From NCBI GenBank assembly GCA_902523635.1, contig CABZAE010000001.1, positions 62,001 to 126,000 on the forward strand: 64,000 nt of DNA, written 5' to 3'. The notes beneath the pieces were generated by a model, which was given only the letters and a program-made list of their open reading frames with translations, was not told the origin of the DNA and did no database searches. Source of the DNA: an uncultured Bacteroidota bacterium. GTDB taxonomy: Bacteria; Bacteroidota; Bacteroidia; Flavobacteriales; Flavobacteriaceae. Positions 37,774 through 46,555 of the stretch are shown here, one piece after another; position 1 is the first letter of the stretch; every line of letters starts with the position of its first letter. A program made the position numbers and the translations under genes.

Positions 37774-37805
37774 CTTGCAAGTTTGTATCCTTTGAATTAC
37801 ATTTG
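37774..37805 (+). promoter_or_regulatory. Promoter of tRNA-Glu / rpsT
   Basis: CTTG (37774-37777), 20 bp, then TACATTTG (37798-37805, full TAnnTTTG match) place the transcription start just before the tRNA at 37820. The downstream rpsT gene may be transcribed from the same promoter. Confidence 0.55.
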
Positions 37806-37819
37806 CATGCATTAAATTT

Positions 37820-37891
37820 GGCCCGTTCGTCTATCGGCTAGGACGCCAGGTTTTCATCCTGGTAAGAGGGGTTCGATTCCCCTACGGGCTA
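37820..37891 (+). tRNA. tRNA-Glu (anticodon TTC)
   Basis: A 72-base cloverleaf. The acceptor is GGCCCGT / ACGGGCT with a G1-U72 pair. The anticodon stem CCAGG/CCTGG encloses loop TTTTCAT with anticodon TTC at its centre. The T arm is GAGGGGTTCGATTCCCCT. The CCA end is not encoded (ACTA follows). It is followed 13 bp later by rpsT. Confidence 0.97.
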
Positions 37892-37904
37892 CTAAATCTA
37901 TTAT

Positions 37905-38162
37905 ATGGCAAATCATAAGTCTGCTTTGAAGAGAATTAGAAGAAATGAATCTGTTAAAATTAGTAATAAGATTCAGCACAAATCAACTAGAAATGCAATA
38001 AAAAAGTTGAAAGATTTAAAATCAAAAAAAGCTGCTAATAAGCTTTTTCCAAGTGTTGTTTCTATGTTAGATAAGTTAGCAAAGAAAAATATAATTCACT
38101 CTAACAAGTCATCAAATTTAAAGTCCAAATTATCCAAGCATATAGCAACTTTAAAAAAGTAG
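37905..38162 (+). CDS. rpsT: 30S ribosomal protein S20
   Basis: An 85-residue, highly basic helical protein that binds the 5' domain of 16S rRNA. The start MANHKSALKRIRRNESVKISNK is the S20 signature, followed by KSTRNAIKKLKDLKSKKAAN. Length matches the family. It is transcribed after tRNA-Glu and ends 3 bp from the stop codon of the convergent rho gene, with no visible terminator between. Confidence 0.97.
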   Translation: MANHKSALKRIRRNESVKISNKIQHKSTRNAIKKLKDLKSKKAANKLFPSVVSMLDKLAKKNIIHSNKSSNLKSKLSKHIATLKK

Positions 38163-38165
38163 AAA

Positions 38166-39602
38166 TTAAGAATTCATTGATATCAAAAACTCTTCGTTAT
38201 TTAATGATTTTTTGATTTTATCATTTATAAACTCCATAGCCTCGACTGGATTCATATCTGCAAGGTATTTCCTCATTATCCACATTCTTTGAATAGTATT
38301 TTCATCTAAGAGTAAGTCATCTCTTCTTGTTCCTGAGGAAACTAGATCAATTGCTGGAAATATTCTTCTGTTTGATATTCTTCTATCGAGCTGTAACTCC
38401 ATATTTCCAGTTCCTTTAAATTCCTCAAAGATTACTTCATCCATTTTTGAACCGGTTTCAGTTAGTGCTGTTGCAATAATTGAGAGAGATCCACCACCTT
38501 CAATATTTCTAGCAGCACCAAAAAATCTTTTGGGTTTGTGCAAAGCATTAGCATCAACACCACCACTAAGTATTTTTCCACTGGCTGGTTGAACAGTATT
38601 GTAGGCTCGAGCTAACCTAGTAATAGAATCTAATAGTATCACAACATCATGACCACATTCTACTAATCGTTTTGCTTTTTCAAGAACAATGTTAGCAACT
38701 TTTACATGTCGATCGGCAGGTTCATCAAATGTTGATGCTACAACTTCACCTTTTACATTTCTCATCATATCTGTAACCTCCTCAGGTCTTTCATCTATTA
38801 AAAGAATTATTTGGTAAACTTCAGGGTGATTTGCGGCAATCGCATTTGCCACATCTTTAAGTAGCATGGTTTTACCAGTTTTAGGCTGAGACACGATCAT
38901 TCCCCTTTGTCCTTTACCAATTGGAGAAAATAAATCCATGACTCTTGTAGAAATAGTGTTGTTTTTATCTGCGAGATTAAACTTTTCGTTAGGAAACAGA
39001 GGGGTTAAATGTTCAAATGACACTCTATCTCTCACTACATTGGGGCTTAACCCATTTATTTTAGAAACTTTAATTAGTGGAAAATACTTTTCACCTTCTT
39101 TCGGAGGTCTTACGTGTCCTAAAACTGTATCACCAGTTTTTAAGCCGAAAAGCCGAACTTGAGACTGAGAAACGTAAATATCGTCGGGACTCGTGAGATA
39201 ATTATAATCTGATGATCTCAAAAATCCATAACCTTCTTGCATGATGTCAAGAACACCTTCACTTTCTATGATACCATCGAATTCAAAATCAGGTTCTTTG
39301 TATCTATTCCTATTATCTTTATTATGGTTTTTCTCTTTCCTGAAATTGGATTTTGTTCCATTATTAGAACTATTTTCTACTTTTTCACTGGTAATCTTTT
39401 CAGAATCAAGTATATCTTTTTTATCAGAATTTTTTTCAATTGGATTGACATCAGTCTTATTACTGTTAGAAGCATAATGATCAATTATTTTGTACGCTAA
39501 ATCTAGCTTTTTCATCGAATTGGTTTTTTTTATTCCAAGTTCAGATGCAATTTCTTGTAATTCTGAGATCTTTTTCTCTTTCAAAGCGGATATTTCAAAC
39601 AT
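38166..39602 (-). CDS. rho: Transcription termination factor Rho
   Basis: A 478-residue hexameric RNA helicase. Residues 1-45 form the Rho N-terminal helical domain ([19 protein letters not shown]). Residues about 48-105 are a low-complexity, charged linker rich in Lys, Asp, Glu, Ser and Asn. The cold-shock RNA-binding domain follows ([20 protein letters not shown]). Catalytic parts are complete: [15 protein letters not shown] (Walker A), [16 protein letters not shown] (Walker B), the Q/R-loop region [19 protein letters not shown]. Bacteroidota Rho often carries a longer N-terminal insert; here it is short. It is convergent with rpsT and divergent from DUF4293. Confidence 0.97.
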   Translation of the reverse strand: MFEISALKEKKISELQEIASELGIKKTNSMKKLDLAYKIIDHYASNSNKTDVNPIEKNSDKKDILDSEKITSEKVENSSNNGTKSNFRKEKNHNKDNRNRYKEPDFEFDGIIESEGVLDIMQEGYGFLRSSDYNYLTSPDDIYVSQSQVRLFGLKTGDTVLGHVRPPKEGEKYFPLIKVSKINGLSPNVVRDRVSFEHLTPLFPNEKFNLADKNNTISTRVMDLFSPIGKGQRGMIVSQPKTGKTMLLKDVANAIAANHPEVYQIILLIDERPEEVTDMMRNVKGEVVASTFDEPADRHVKVANIVLEKAKRLVECGHDVVILLDSITRLARAYNTVQPASGKILSGGVDANALHKPKRFFGAARNIEGGGSLSIIATALTETGSKMDEVIFEEFKGTGNMELQLDRRISNRRIFPAIDLVSSGTRRDDLLLDENTIQRMWIMRKYLADMNPVEAMEFINDKIKKSLNNEEFLISMNS

Positions 39603-39741
39603 CTATTAGTTTTATGATCTGTTTATAATTGAGTGTTGTAAACTTCTGATAATAGTGGGAGTGATTAAAGTAATCTATGTAAATATACAACTATTTATTA
39701 AAATCAATAATTAATTATAATTTTAAAAGAAAATTAATCCA

Positions 39742-40146
39742 ATGATACAAAGAATTCAATCGATTTATATGTTGCTACTAATTCTGGTAAATACAATTGT
39801 TATAATTTCTATTGATAATAATCCTGAAATTCCTTTGTCCGAAACTTATTTTGGTTTTTTTAGATCATACGTGACTGATTATTTTTTTTTAGAAATTTGC
39901 AGTATTCTAGTAATTGTCAACATTCTTTTATATAAAAAACCAAAAATTCAGATTAATTTTTTGAGAGTATTAATTTTTGCTTTGATATTTGGTTTATTTA
40001 ACTTTTTTGATGAAAGATCGTTAGCAAAATCCCTAAAAGATCCAACATTATTTTATTTTATAATATCTATTACTCTGACATTCTTGTCAATCAAATCAAT
40101 AAAAAAAGACATCTCAATAATTGGCTCTTCCAACAGGATTAGATAA
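39742..40146 (+). CDS. DUF4293 four-helix membrane protein
   Basis: A 134-residue integral membrane protein with four hydrophobic segments (about 7-26, 46-62, 73-92 and 101-118) and a basic tail. The start MIQRIQSIYMLLLILVNT is the recognisable DUF4293 signature, a family found in Bacteroidota and commonly next to rho, as here. Its function is unknown. The last 33 bp overlap the 3' end of the convergent phosphoesterase gene. Confidence 0.85.
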   Translation: MIQRIQSIYMLLLILVNTIVIISIDNNPEIPLSETYFGFFRSYVTDYFFLEICSILVIVNILLYKKPKIQINFLRVLIFALIFGLFNFFDERSLAKSLKDPTLFYFIISITLTFLSIKSIKKDISIIGSSNRIR

Positions 40147-40644
40147 GACTGATCTATCACCAAGCTCAATTATTTCCATTTTCTGGATATTATCTTCTAT
40201 GATTTCAAATCTGACAATTGTCCTTTTTTTGTGAAAACCATGTCTGCCAGCAGCACCAGGATTTATGCACAATAAATCATTTTTTTTATCATAGTTAATT
40301 TTAAGGATATGGGAATGTCCACAGACAAGAATTTTTGGTTTTTCAAGTTTAATTAGCTCTCTAGTTTTTTTATTGTAATTTGGTGTCTTACCAGCAATAT
40401 GGGTAATTAGAACCTTAATTTTTTCACAATAAAAAAGCTCGTGTTCTTTTAGTTCTTTTCTCAAAATATTGTTGTCAATATTTCCAAATACGGCAATAGT
40501 TTTCTTAAGATTCTTGAGTTGATCTAATACAGACATGTTTCCTAAATCACCAGCGTGCCATACCTGATCAGTTTTTTTTACATAGCTAATGATTTTATCA
40601 TCAATGTGACTGTGTGTATCAGAAATGACAAGAATTTTTTTCAA
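40114..40644 (-). CDS. YfcE/MJ0936-type metallophosphoesterase (TTG start)
   Basis: I start this at TTG 40644, giving (M)KKILVISDTHSHIDD, 176 residues, the usual family length and N-terminus. The upstream ATG at 40743 would add 33 residues unlike the family and run deep into truA. Metal-binding motifs are complete: DTHSH (Asp, His), WHAGDLG (Asp), FGNID (Asn), THIAG (His) and GHSH near the C-terminus. Members hydrolyse phosphodiesters with two metal ions; the natural substrate is unknown. It is divergent from truA with 61 bp between the starts. Confidence 0.88.
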   Translation of the reverse strand: MKKILVISDTHSHIDDKIISYVKKTDQVWHAGDLGNMSVLDQLKNLKKTIAVFGNIDNNILRKELKEHELFYCEKIKVLITHIAGKTPNYNKKTRELIKLEKPKILVCGHSHILKINYDKKNDLLCINPGAAGRHGFHKKRTIVRFEIIEDNIQKMEIIELGDRSVLSNPVGRANY

Positions 40645-40673
40645 ATTAAATTTTTTTGGCTTATTGAATAAGG

Positions 40674-40681
40674 TATATTTG
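40674..40681 (+). promoter_or_regulatory. -7 box for truA
   Basis: TATATTTG, a full TAnnTTTG match, is 24 bp before the proposed truA TTG start and lies upstream of it, whereas it would be inside the coding sequence if the ATG at 40625 were used. The nearest TTTG (40655-40658) is at 15 bp, shorter than usual. Confidence 0.45.
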
Positions 40682-40688
40682 AATTTCA

Positions 40689-40696
40689 CAAAAATA
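40689..40696 (-). promoter_or_regulatory. -7 box for the metallophosphoesterase
   Basis: On the minus strand TATTTTTG matches TAnnTTTG, 44 bp before the proposed TTG start at 40644. It lies only 8 bp beyond the truA -7 box, so the two divergent promoters would cross. Confidence 0.4.
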
Positions 40697-40705
40697 CTAT
40701 ATCTC

Positions 40706-41458
40706 TTGAGATATTTATTAAACATATCATTTGATGGATCCAACTACCATGGCTGGCAAACGCAACCAGAATCAATAACAATACAGGAAACAATAGAAAA
40801 TTGTTTGAGTCAGATAATTGGAGAAAGAATAAAGCTCGTAGGAGCAGGAAGAACAGACGCTGGAGTTCATGCAACAATTTTTTATGCTCACTTCGACCTT
40901 AAAATAAAAATCCAAGATAAATCTAGCTTGGTACATAAGTTAAACTCCTTTTTGCCCAATGATATTTCTGTTAATAATTTATATAGGGTTGAGAATGATT
41001 TTCATGCCAGATTTGACGCACTGAGTAGAACATACCAGTACAAGCTGACCAATTTAAAAAATCCTTTTATGAAAAACCGATTTTATTATTTGCAAAAGGA
41101 TTTGGATTTTAATATAATGAATTTAGCATCACTAAATTTATTAGGAAAAAAAAATTTTAAGTGTTTCTCAAAATCAAGGTCAGATGTAAAAACTTACGAT
41201 TGCTCTATTATATCGGCTAAATGGTTTAAACATGATAATCATTGGGTTTTTGAGATTTCAGCAGATAGATTTTTAAGAAATATGGTAAGGGCAATCGTCG
41301 GAACATTAATTGACATTGGTCAAGAAAAAAATAAAATCACGTCATTAACAGAGTTGATCCGATCTGGTGACAGAACAAAAGCAGGGTATTCAGTTCCGGC
41401 ACACGGACTTTATCTTCATCACATAAGTTATCCTGTTAAAAGTATTTTACATGATTAG
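40706..41458 (+). CDS. truA: tRNA pseudouridine synthase A (TTG start)
   Basis: A 250-residue enzyme that makes pseudouridine at tRNA positions 38-40. I start it at TTG 40706, giving (M)RYLLNISFDGSNYHGWQTQ, which matches family N-termini; the in-frame ATG at 40625 adds 27 residues without family support and covers the promoter. The catalytic Asp is in GAGRTDAGVHA. Other conserved parts are ALSRTYQYKL, RDQ-like FLRNMVRAIVGTLIDIG and AGYSVPAHGLYLHHI. Its stop overlaps the start of the ABC exporter by 8 bp. Confidence 0.92.
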   Translation: MRYLLNISFDGSNYHGWQTQPESITIQETIENCLSQIIGERIKLVGAGRTDAGVHATIFYAHFDLKIKIQDKSSLVHKLNSFLPNDISVNNLYRVENDFHARFDALSRTYQYKLTNLKNPFMKNRFYYLQKDLDFNIMNLASLNLLGKKNFKCFSKSRSDVKTYDCSIISAKWFKHDNHWVFEISADRFLRNMVRAIVGTLIDIGQEKNKITSLTELIRSGDRTKAGYSVPAHGLYLHHISYPVKSILHD

Positions 41459-43235
41459 AAATACAAAAAAATTTGATTTTTCACTTTTTAGCAGGCTGCT
41501 AAAATATGTAACAAAATATAAAATAACCTTTGCTATTGTAGCATTTTCTGCCGTGATGATATCAGTTTTTTCAATTTTAACACCTTACTTGATCAAAATT
41601 GCTGTCGACGAATATCTTGCTAATGATAGGTATGAGGATTTTATTGTCATTATTGTATTAATGATAGCCAATTTAATTATGTACGTCTTATTTATGTTCT
41701 TTTTTGGGTATTTCGCAAATCTTTTAGGACAAAACGTGGTTTTTGACTTGAGAACCAAGTTGTTTAAACACATAATTGATTTTAAGATGGGATACTTTGA
41801 CAAATCATCTGTCGGAAGACTGGTTACTAGAGCTGTAAATGACATGGAAACGATAGCTAGTATATTTAGTCAAGGTTTGTTTATGATTATTGCAGATTTA
41901 CTTCAAATGTTAGTCGTAATGATAGTAATGATTATTCTAAGTTGGAAATTGAGTGTAGTGGTCTTTTTAATTTTACCATTTATACTTTTCGCAACCAGGA
42001 AATTCCAAAAATCTATGAAAGCCGCATTTAATGATGTGAGGAATGAGGTTGCTAACTTGAACTCCTTTGTTCAAGAAAGGTTAAGTGGAATGAAAATAGT
42101 TCAACTTTTTAATCGTCAAAAAATTGAATATGAAAGATTCATTAAGATCAATGAAAAACATAAAAAAGCATGGCTAAAAACAGTTTGGTATAATTCAATT
42201 TTTTTCCCTCTTGCAGAATTATCTACTTCAATTACAATTGGATTAATTGTTTGGTATGGAGGTTTAAATCTTTTATTAGAGGAATCAAATATTACACTTG
42301 GAACTATATTCTTGTTTATTCAATTATCACAAATGTTGTTTAGACCACTGAGACAAATCGCTGATAAATTCAATACGTTACAGATGGGGATGGTGGCAGC
42401 TAATAGGGTTTTTAGAATTCTTGATACTCAAAGCTCTATCACCAAACATGGAAAATTAAATTTAGACAAGTGTCTTGGAAATATAAAATTTAATAATGTT
42501 TCTTTTTCCTATAACAGAAAAGAAAAGGTTCTTAACGAAATTAGTTTTGAAATAAAAAAAGGGGAAAAAATAGCAATTGTGGGATCTACTGGGTCAGGTA
42601 AAACTACAATCGTCAATTTAATATCCAGGTTTTATGAGCCACAATTAGGAACTATACTTCTGGACGATGTTGACATTTCAAAAATTGATATTTCATCACT
42701 TAGATCTAATGTTGCCATGGTGCTACAAGATGTTTTTCTATTTGCCGATACGCTACTAAACAATATAACTTTGTGGGACAAGAGAATTGAATTTAAATCA
42801 GTAAAGGAAGCTGCTAAAAAAATAGGTATTCATGACTTTATCATGTCCCTTCCCAATGGTTACAACTACAATGTGAGAGAAAGAGGAATCATGTTGTCTC
42901 AAGGTCAAAGACAATTGATTGCATTTTTAAGGGCATATGTTAAATTTCCCTCTATTCTTATACTTGATGAGGCAACATCTTCGATAGATACAAAATCAGA
43001 AAAAATGATTCAAGAGGCTACAGACATTATTACAACAAATAAAACCTCAATAATAATAGCTCATAGACTTTCAACCATTTTAAATTCAGACCGAATTTTT
43101 GTTTTGGAAAAAGGAGTAATTTGTGAACAGGGAAAACATGAGGACTTAATTAGAATTAACAATGGGATCTACAAAAATTTATATGAGGACCAGCTCAAAA
43201 AAACTAAAATCAAACTAGTTCAGCCTCAATCATAG
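41451..43235 (+). CDS. ABC-type exporter, MsbA/MdlB-like
   Basis: A 594-residue half-transporter. Six transmembrane helices (about 20-310) are fused to an ABC ATPase with Walker A GSTGSGKT, Q-loop VLQDVFLF, signature LSQGQRQ, Walker B ILILDEATSS and H-loop IIAHRLST. It would work as a homodimer or with another half-transporter to export lipids, peptides or drugs. The lipid A flippase role (MsbA) is possible but not provable from sequence. It is coupled to truA by an 8-bp overlap, and its last 26 bp overlap the convergent cdaA gene. Confidence 0.92.
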   Translation: MIRNTKKFDFSLFSRLLKYVTKYKITFAIVAFSAVMISVFSILTPYLIKIAVDEYLANDRYEDFIVIIVLMIANLIMYVLFMFFFGYFANLLGQNVVFDLRTKLFKHIIDFKMGYFDKSSVGRLVTRAVNDMETIASIFSQGLFMIIADLLQMLVVMIVMIILSWKLSVVVFLILPFILFATRKFQKSMKAAFNDVRNEVANLNSFVQERLSGMKIVQLFNRQKIEYERFIKINEKHKKAWLKTVWYNSIFFPLAELSTSITIGLIVWYGGLNLLLEESNITLGTIFLFIQLSQMLFRPLRQIADKFNTLQMGMVAANRVFRILDTQSSITKHGKLNLDKCLGNIKFNNVSFSYNRKEKVLNEISFEIKKGEKIAIVGSTGSGKTTIVNLISRFYEPQLGTILLDDVDISKIDISSLRSNVAMVLQDVFLFADTLLNNITLWDKRIEFKSVKEAAKKIGIHDFIMSLPNGYNYNVRERGIMLSQGQRQLIAFLRAYVKFPSILILDEATSSIDTKSEKMIQEATDIITTNKTSIIIAHRLSTILNSDRIFVLEKGVICEQGKHEDLIRINNGIYKNLYEDQLKKTKIKLVQPQS

Positions 43236-44001
43236 TTTTTAAGTTTTTTTCGTCTTTATAGTCAAATATTTCACCATTCTTAATAAATTTTAGTTTGCTT
43301 TTTTCCTCCGAAACTACAATAGCAATCGAATCAGTTTTTTCTGTAATTCCTATCGCAGCTCGATGCCTTAGTCCTAAACTGGAATCAATATTTTTATTTT
43401 CTGAAACAGGTAATATTATCCTTGCGGCAGTTATATAATTTCCGTCTATTATGACTGCACCATCGTGAAGTGGACTGTTTTTAAAAAAAATACTTTCAAT
43501 AATTGGTGATGAAATTTCTAAATAAAGTTCATCACCAGTATTTTTAATAAAGTCTAAACTGTTGTTTCTTTCGATGACAAAAAGTGCCCCTGTTTTACTT
43601 TTTATTAGTTTATTACATCCTTTTAAGAACTCATCAATATTCATTTGACTTATTTCTCTAGATGGTTTAAAGATATTAATGTATTTATAGTATAGTTTAT
43701 TATTAGTTAAGTTATTTGACCCTAACATTAAGAGAAATTTTCTTATTTCTTGTTGAAAGACTACGATAAGAGCGAAAACACCAACGCTTATAAATTGCCC
43801 TAGTAGACTGCTAAAAATGTTCATATTGAAAAGGGCAGTAAGTTTCCAAATAAGATAAATAATTATTATTCCAATTAAAATATTAATTGCAACTGTACCC
43901 TTTACAAGTTTGTACACGTAATAGAGAAGAATAGCAACTAAAAATAAGTCTACAATATTTACAAAACTTATGTCAATGAAGCTCAAATTGTCCAAATACA
44001 A
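43210..44001 (-). CDS. cdaA: Diadenylate cyclase CdaA (c-di-AMP synthase)
   Basis: A 263-residue protein with three N-terminal membrane helices (about 12-90) and a DisA_N diadenylate cyclase domain. The catalytic motifs SPLHDGAVIIDG (DGA) and LGLRHRAAIGI (RHR) are intact. It condenses two ATP into cyclic di-AMP at the membrane. In other bacteria this messenger controls potassium uptake and cell-wall balance. It starts 29 bp after folP on the same strand, a pairing seen in other Bacteroidota. No c-di-AMP phosphodiesterase is in the window. Confidence 0.95.
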   Translation of the reverse strand: MYLDNLSFIDISFVNIVDLFLVAILLYYVYKLVKGTVAINILIGIIIIYLIWKLTALFNMNIFSSLLGQFISVGVFALIVVFQQEIRKFLLMLGSNNLTNNKLYYKYINIFKPSREISQMNIDEFLKGCNKLIKSKTGALFVIERNNSLDFIKNTGDELYLEISSPIIESIFFKNSPLHDGAVIIDGNYITAARIILPVSENKNIDSSLGLRHRAAIGITEKTDSIAIVVSEEKSKLKFIKNGEIFDYKDEKNLKTMIEAELV

Positions 44002-44030
44002 GATTTTATATAAAATTAATCAAATTTGAA

Positions 44031-44861
44031 TTAACTGTTTGAACCTAGAAAATCCACTAATTTCACAACTTCACTTGCCTCCTTAACATCGTGAACTCTT
44101 AAAATGTTAGCTCCCTTTAATAATGAGATGGTGTTCAAAGATGTCGTGCCATTTAAACTGTTTTTTGGATCTGTATCCAAAACTTTATAAATCATCGATT
44201 TTCTGGATATACCAACTAAAATAGGACAACCAAGTTCTTTGAAAAAATCTAAGTTATTTAAAAGATTATAATTGTGGTTAATAGATTTTCCAAATCCAAA
44301 ACCAGGATCAATTATTATATCAATTACGCCCTTACTTCTTGCTAAAGCAATTTTTTTTGAAAGAGTTTTTGCAACATCTAAAACCACATTTTTATAAGTA
44401 GGTTTAACCTGCATGTCTGCAGGCTTGCCCTGCATATGCATCATTATATATGGAACATTGAGATTGGAAACAACATCATACATTTTTTCGTCTAAATCTC
44501 CAGAGGAAATATCATTAATTATATTTGCACCATTTTCAACTGCTTTTTGGGCAACTATTGATCTGAATGTATCTATAGATATTGGTATTTCGGGATAATT
44601 TTTTTTTATTAATGTTATGTAAGGAATAACTCTTTTTAGCTCCTCTTTCAGAGAAATATTTTTTGCTCCTGGTTTTGAACTGCATCCACCCACATCAATT
44701 ATATCAACACCCTCTGAAATCATTTTTTCAACATGAGATAGAATCTTCTTGTCAGTATTGAAAATCCCACCATCATAAAAAGAATCAGGTGTAAGATTCA
44801 GAATACCCATAATTTTTGGAACACTAAAATCCATCAAATTCCCATCTAAATTGATTGTCAT
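44031..44861 (-). CDS. folP: Dihydropteroate synthase
   Basis: A 276-residue TIM-barrel enzyme joining 4-aminobenzoate to dihydropterin pyrophosphate in folate synthesis; it is the target of sulfonamides. Family motifs are present: GILNLTPDSFYDGG, VDIIDVGGCSSKPGA, NIINDISSGDLD, IMMHMQGKPADMQ and IIDPGFGFGKSINHNYNLL. Length is normal. It lies upstream of cdaA and is divergent from the DUF1599 operon. Confidence 0.96.
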   Translation of the reverse strand: MTINLDGNLMDFSVPKIMGILNLTPDSFYDGGIFNTDKKILSHVEKMISEGVDIIDVGGCSSKPGAKNISLKEELKRVIPYITLIKKNYPEIPISIDTFRSIVAQKAVENGANIINDISSGDLDEKMYDVVSNLNVPYIMMHMQGKPADMQVKPTYKNVVLDVAKTLSKKIALARSKGVIDIIIDPGFGFGKSINHNYNLLNNLDFFKELGCPILVGISRKSMIYKVLDTDPKNSLNGTTSLNTISLLKGANILRVHDVKEASEVVKLVDFLGSNS

Positions 44862-44943
44862 ATAATTACCTATTTAAAACTTTTCAAAATCTAAGCTAAC
44901 TATTTAAATTTTTTCTACGAAATTTACCAAAAATACACTCATT

Positions 44944-45480
44944 ATTAACACTTCAAAGCAATACGATAAAGTCATAGATAAATGCCGAACCCTTTTTATA
45001 AATAAAATGGAGGATTATGGTAGTGCTTGGAGAGTTTTAAGATTATCTTCACTCACAGATCAGATTTTCATTAAAGCACAGAGGATAAGGAGCTTACAAA
45101 CTAAAAAAGAAAGAAAAGTTGAAGAAAGTGAGTCCTCTGAATTCATTGGAATTGTTAATTATTCCTTAATTTCTCTGGTACAGATTGAACTAGGTGTAGT
45201 TGAACAACCTGATCTTGATTTGAAAACAGCTTTGAAGTACTACGACAAGTATGTTTCTTTAACTAAAAATTTGATGGAAAATAAAAACCACGATTATGGG
45301 GAAGCATGGCGAGATATGAGAGTTAGCTCATTAACAGACTTAATTATTCAAAAAATATTGAGGATTAAACAAATTGAAGATAATGAAGGAAAAACTTTAG
45401 TTAGCGAAGGCATTGATGCCAACTACCAAGATATGATCAACTACTCTGTTTTTGCGCTAATTCACAAGAATTTAAATTAA
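44944..45480 (+). CDS. DUF1599 protein, probable ATT start
   Basis: The first ATG (45007) gives 157 residues, but the coding frame clearly continues upstream: codons from 44944 read (I)NTSKQYDKVIDKCRTLFINK before MEDYGSAW. This matches the second internal repeat YYDKYVSLTKNLMENKNHDYGEAWRDMRVSSLTDLI, because the protein is a duplication. Between the upstream stop (TAA 44905) and 45007 there is no ATG, GTG, TTG or CTG in frame, so ATT at 44944 (or 44941) is the likely start, giving 178 residues, the usual family size. The function of DUF1599 is unknown. It begins the operon with the permease, tpiA and clpS. Confidence 0.85.
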   Translation: MNTSKQYDKVIDKCRTLFINKMEDYGSAWRVLRLSSLTDQIFIKAQRIRSLQTKKERKVEESESSEFIGIVNYSLISLVQIELGVVEQPDLDLKTALKYYDKYVSLTKNLMENKNHDYGEAWRDMRVSSLTDLIIQKILRIKQIEDNEGKTLVSEGIDANYQDMINYSVFALIHKNLN

Positions 45481-46554
45481 ATGCATAGTATTTCGAAAAG
45501 ATTCACAAATATGCTACTAACTCTGTTTGGAGTGGTTACTACCGTTTTTTTTCTGTTCAATGTTCTTCCTGGTGATCCTGCTCAGATGATGTTAGATCAA
45601 AACGAAGATTCTGAGCAAATAGAAATTGTAAAAAAAAAATATGGTTTTGACAAGCCTGTATTTGTACAGTATCTATATTATTTAAATGATTTATCTCCAT
45701 TTTCAATTCATTTCAAGGAAACAAGAAATATTTCAAACTTAAATTCAAAAAAGTATACTTATTTTAAATTGTTTTCATTGAAAATGGCAGATATAGTTAT
45801 TAAAATGCCATATCTTAGAGAATCTTATCAAAAAAAAGGGGTTAAAGTCTCTGACGTAATTCTTAACACGCTACCAAACACTATTGTCCTCGCAATTGCA
45901 TCCATTTCGATTGCAATTTTTCTAGGTTTATTTCTTGGAATATTTTCTGCACTTTACAAAGGGACATGGTTTGACTATTCTGTTCAATTTTTCAGTACCC
46001 TTGGAATGAGTTTGCCTTCATTTTTTAGTGCCATAGTTTTCGCGTGGTTTTTTGGCTTTGTTTTACATGAATTTACAGGATTAAATATGACAGGAAGTCT
46101 TTATGAGTTAGATGACTACGGAGAAAACATTCAAATTAATTTGAAAAATATTATTTTGCCAGCCTTTGTTTTAGGGATCAGACCTGTGGCTGTTATTTCT
46201 CAAATAATGAGAAATTCTCTTTTAAATGTATTATCTCAGAATTACATACGAACAGCCTACTCTAAAGGTCTATCAAAGTTTGTGATAATTAGAGATCATG
46301 CTCTCAAAAATTCTTTAAGTCCTGTTGTAACTACTCTTTCTGGATGGTTCGCCAGTTTAATGGCAGGTTCAGTTTTTGTTGAGTATATTTTTGGATGGAA
46401 TGGGCTTGGAAAAGAAATAGTGGATTCACTTAACACCCTTGATGTTCCTGTACTAATTGGTGCAGTTCTTACCATTGCTTTTATTTTTATATTGATTAAT
46501 ATATTTGTTGATGTGATTTACTCAATTTTAGATCCAAAAGTTAAATTATATTAA
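45481..46554 (+). CDS. OppB/DppB-like ABC transporter permease, without partners
   Basis: A 357-residue inner-membrane protein with six or so helices and the binding-protein-dependent transport fold. GDPAQMMLDQN near the N-terminus and the EAA-loop region IRTAYSKGLSKFVIIRDHALKNSLSPVVT are typical of the dipeptide/nickel (DppB) group. No second permease, ATPase or binding protein lies nearby; it is instead placed between DUF1599 and tpiA with 0 and 1 bp gaps. Either partners are encoded elsewhere, or it has taken another role. Confidence 0.88.
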   Translation: MHSISKRFTNMLLTLFGVVTTVFFLFNVLPGDPAQMMLDQNEDSEQIEIVKKKYGFDKPVFVQYLYYLNDLSPFSIHFKETRNISNLNSKKYTYFKLFSLKMADIVIKMPYLRESYQKKGVKVSDVILNTLPNTIVLAIASISIAIFLGLFLGIFSALYKGTWFDYSVQFFSTLGMSLPSFFSAIVFAWFFGFVLHEFTGLNMTGSLYELDDYGENIQINLKNIILPAFVLGIRPVAVISQIMRNSLLNVLSQNYIRTAYSKGLSKFVIIRDHALKNSLSPVVTTLSGWFASLMAGSVFVEYIFGWNGLGKEIVDSLNTLDVPVLIGAVLTIAFIFILINIFVDVIYSILDPKVKLY

Positions 46555-46555
46555 A

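Noticed and set aside
39237-39500. Two overlapping open frames opposite the 5' part of rho
   Set aside because: They arise from the low-complexity linker of Rho and look like no known protein.
45007-45007. ATG as the start of DUF1599
   Set aside because: Homology to the protein's own second repeat continues 21 codons upstream.
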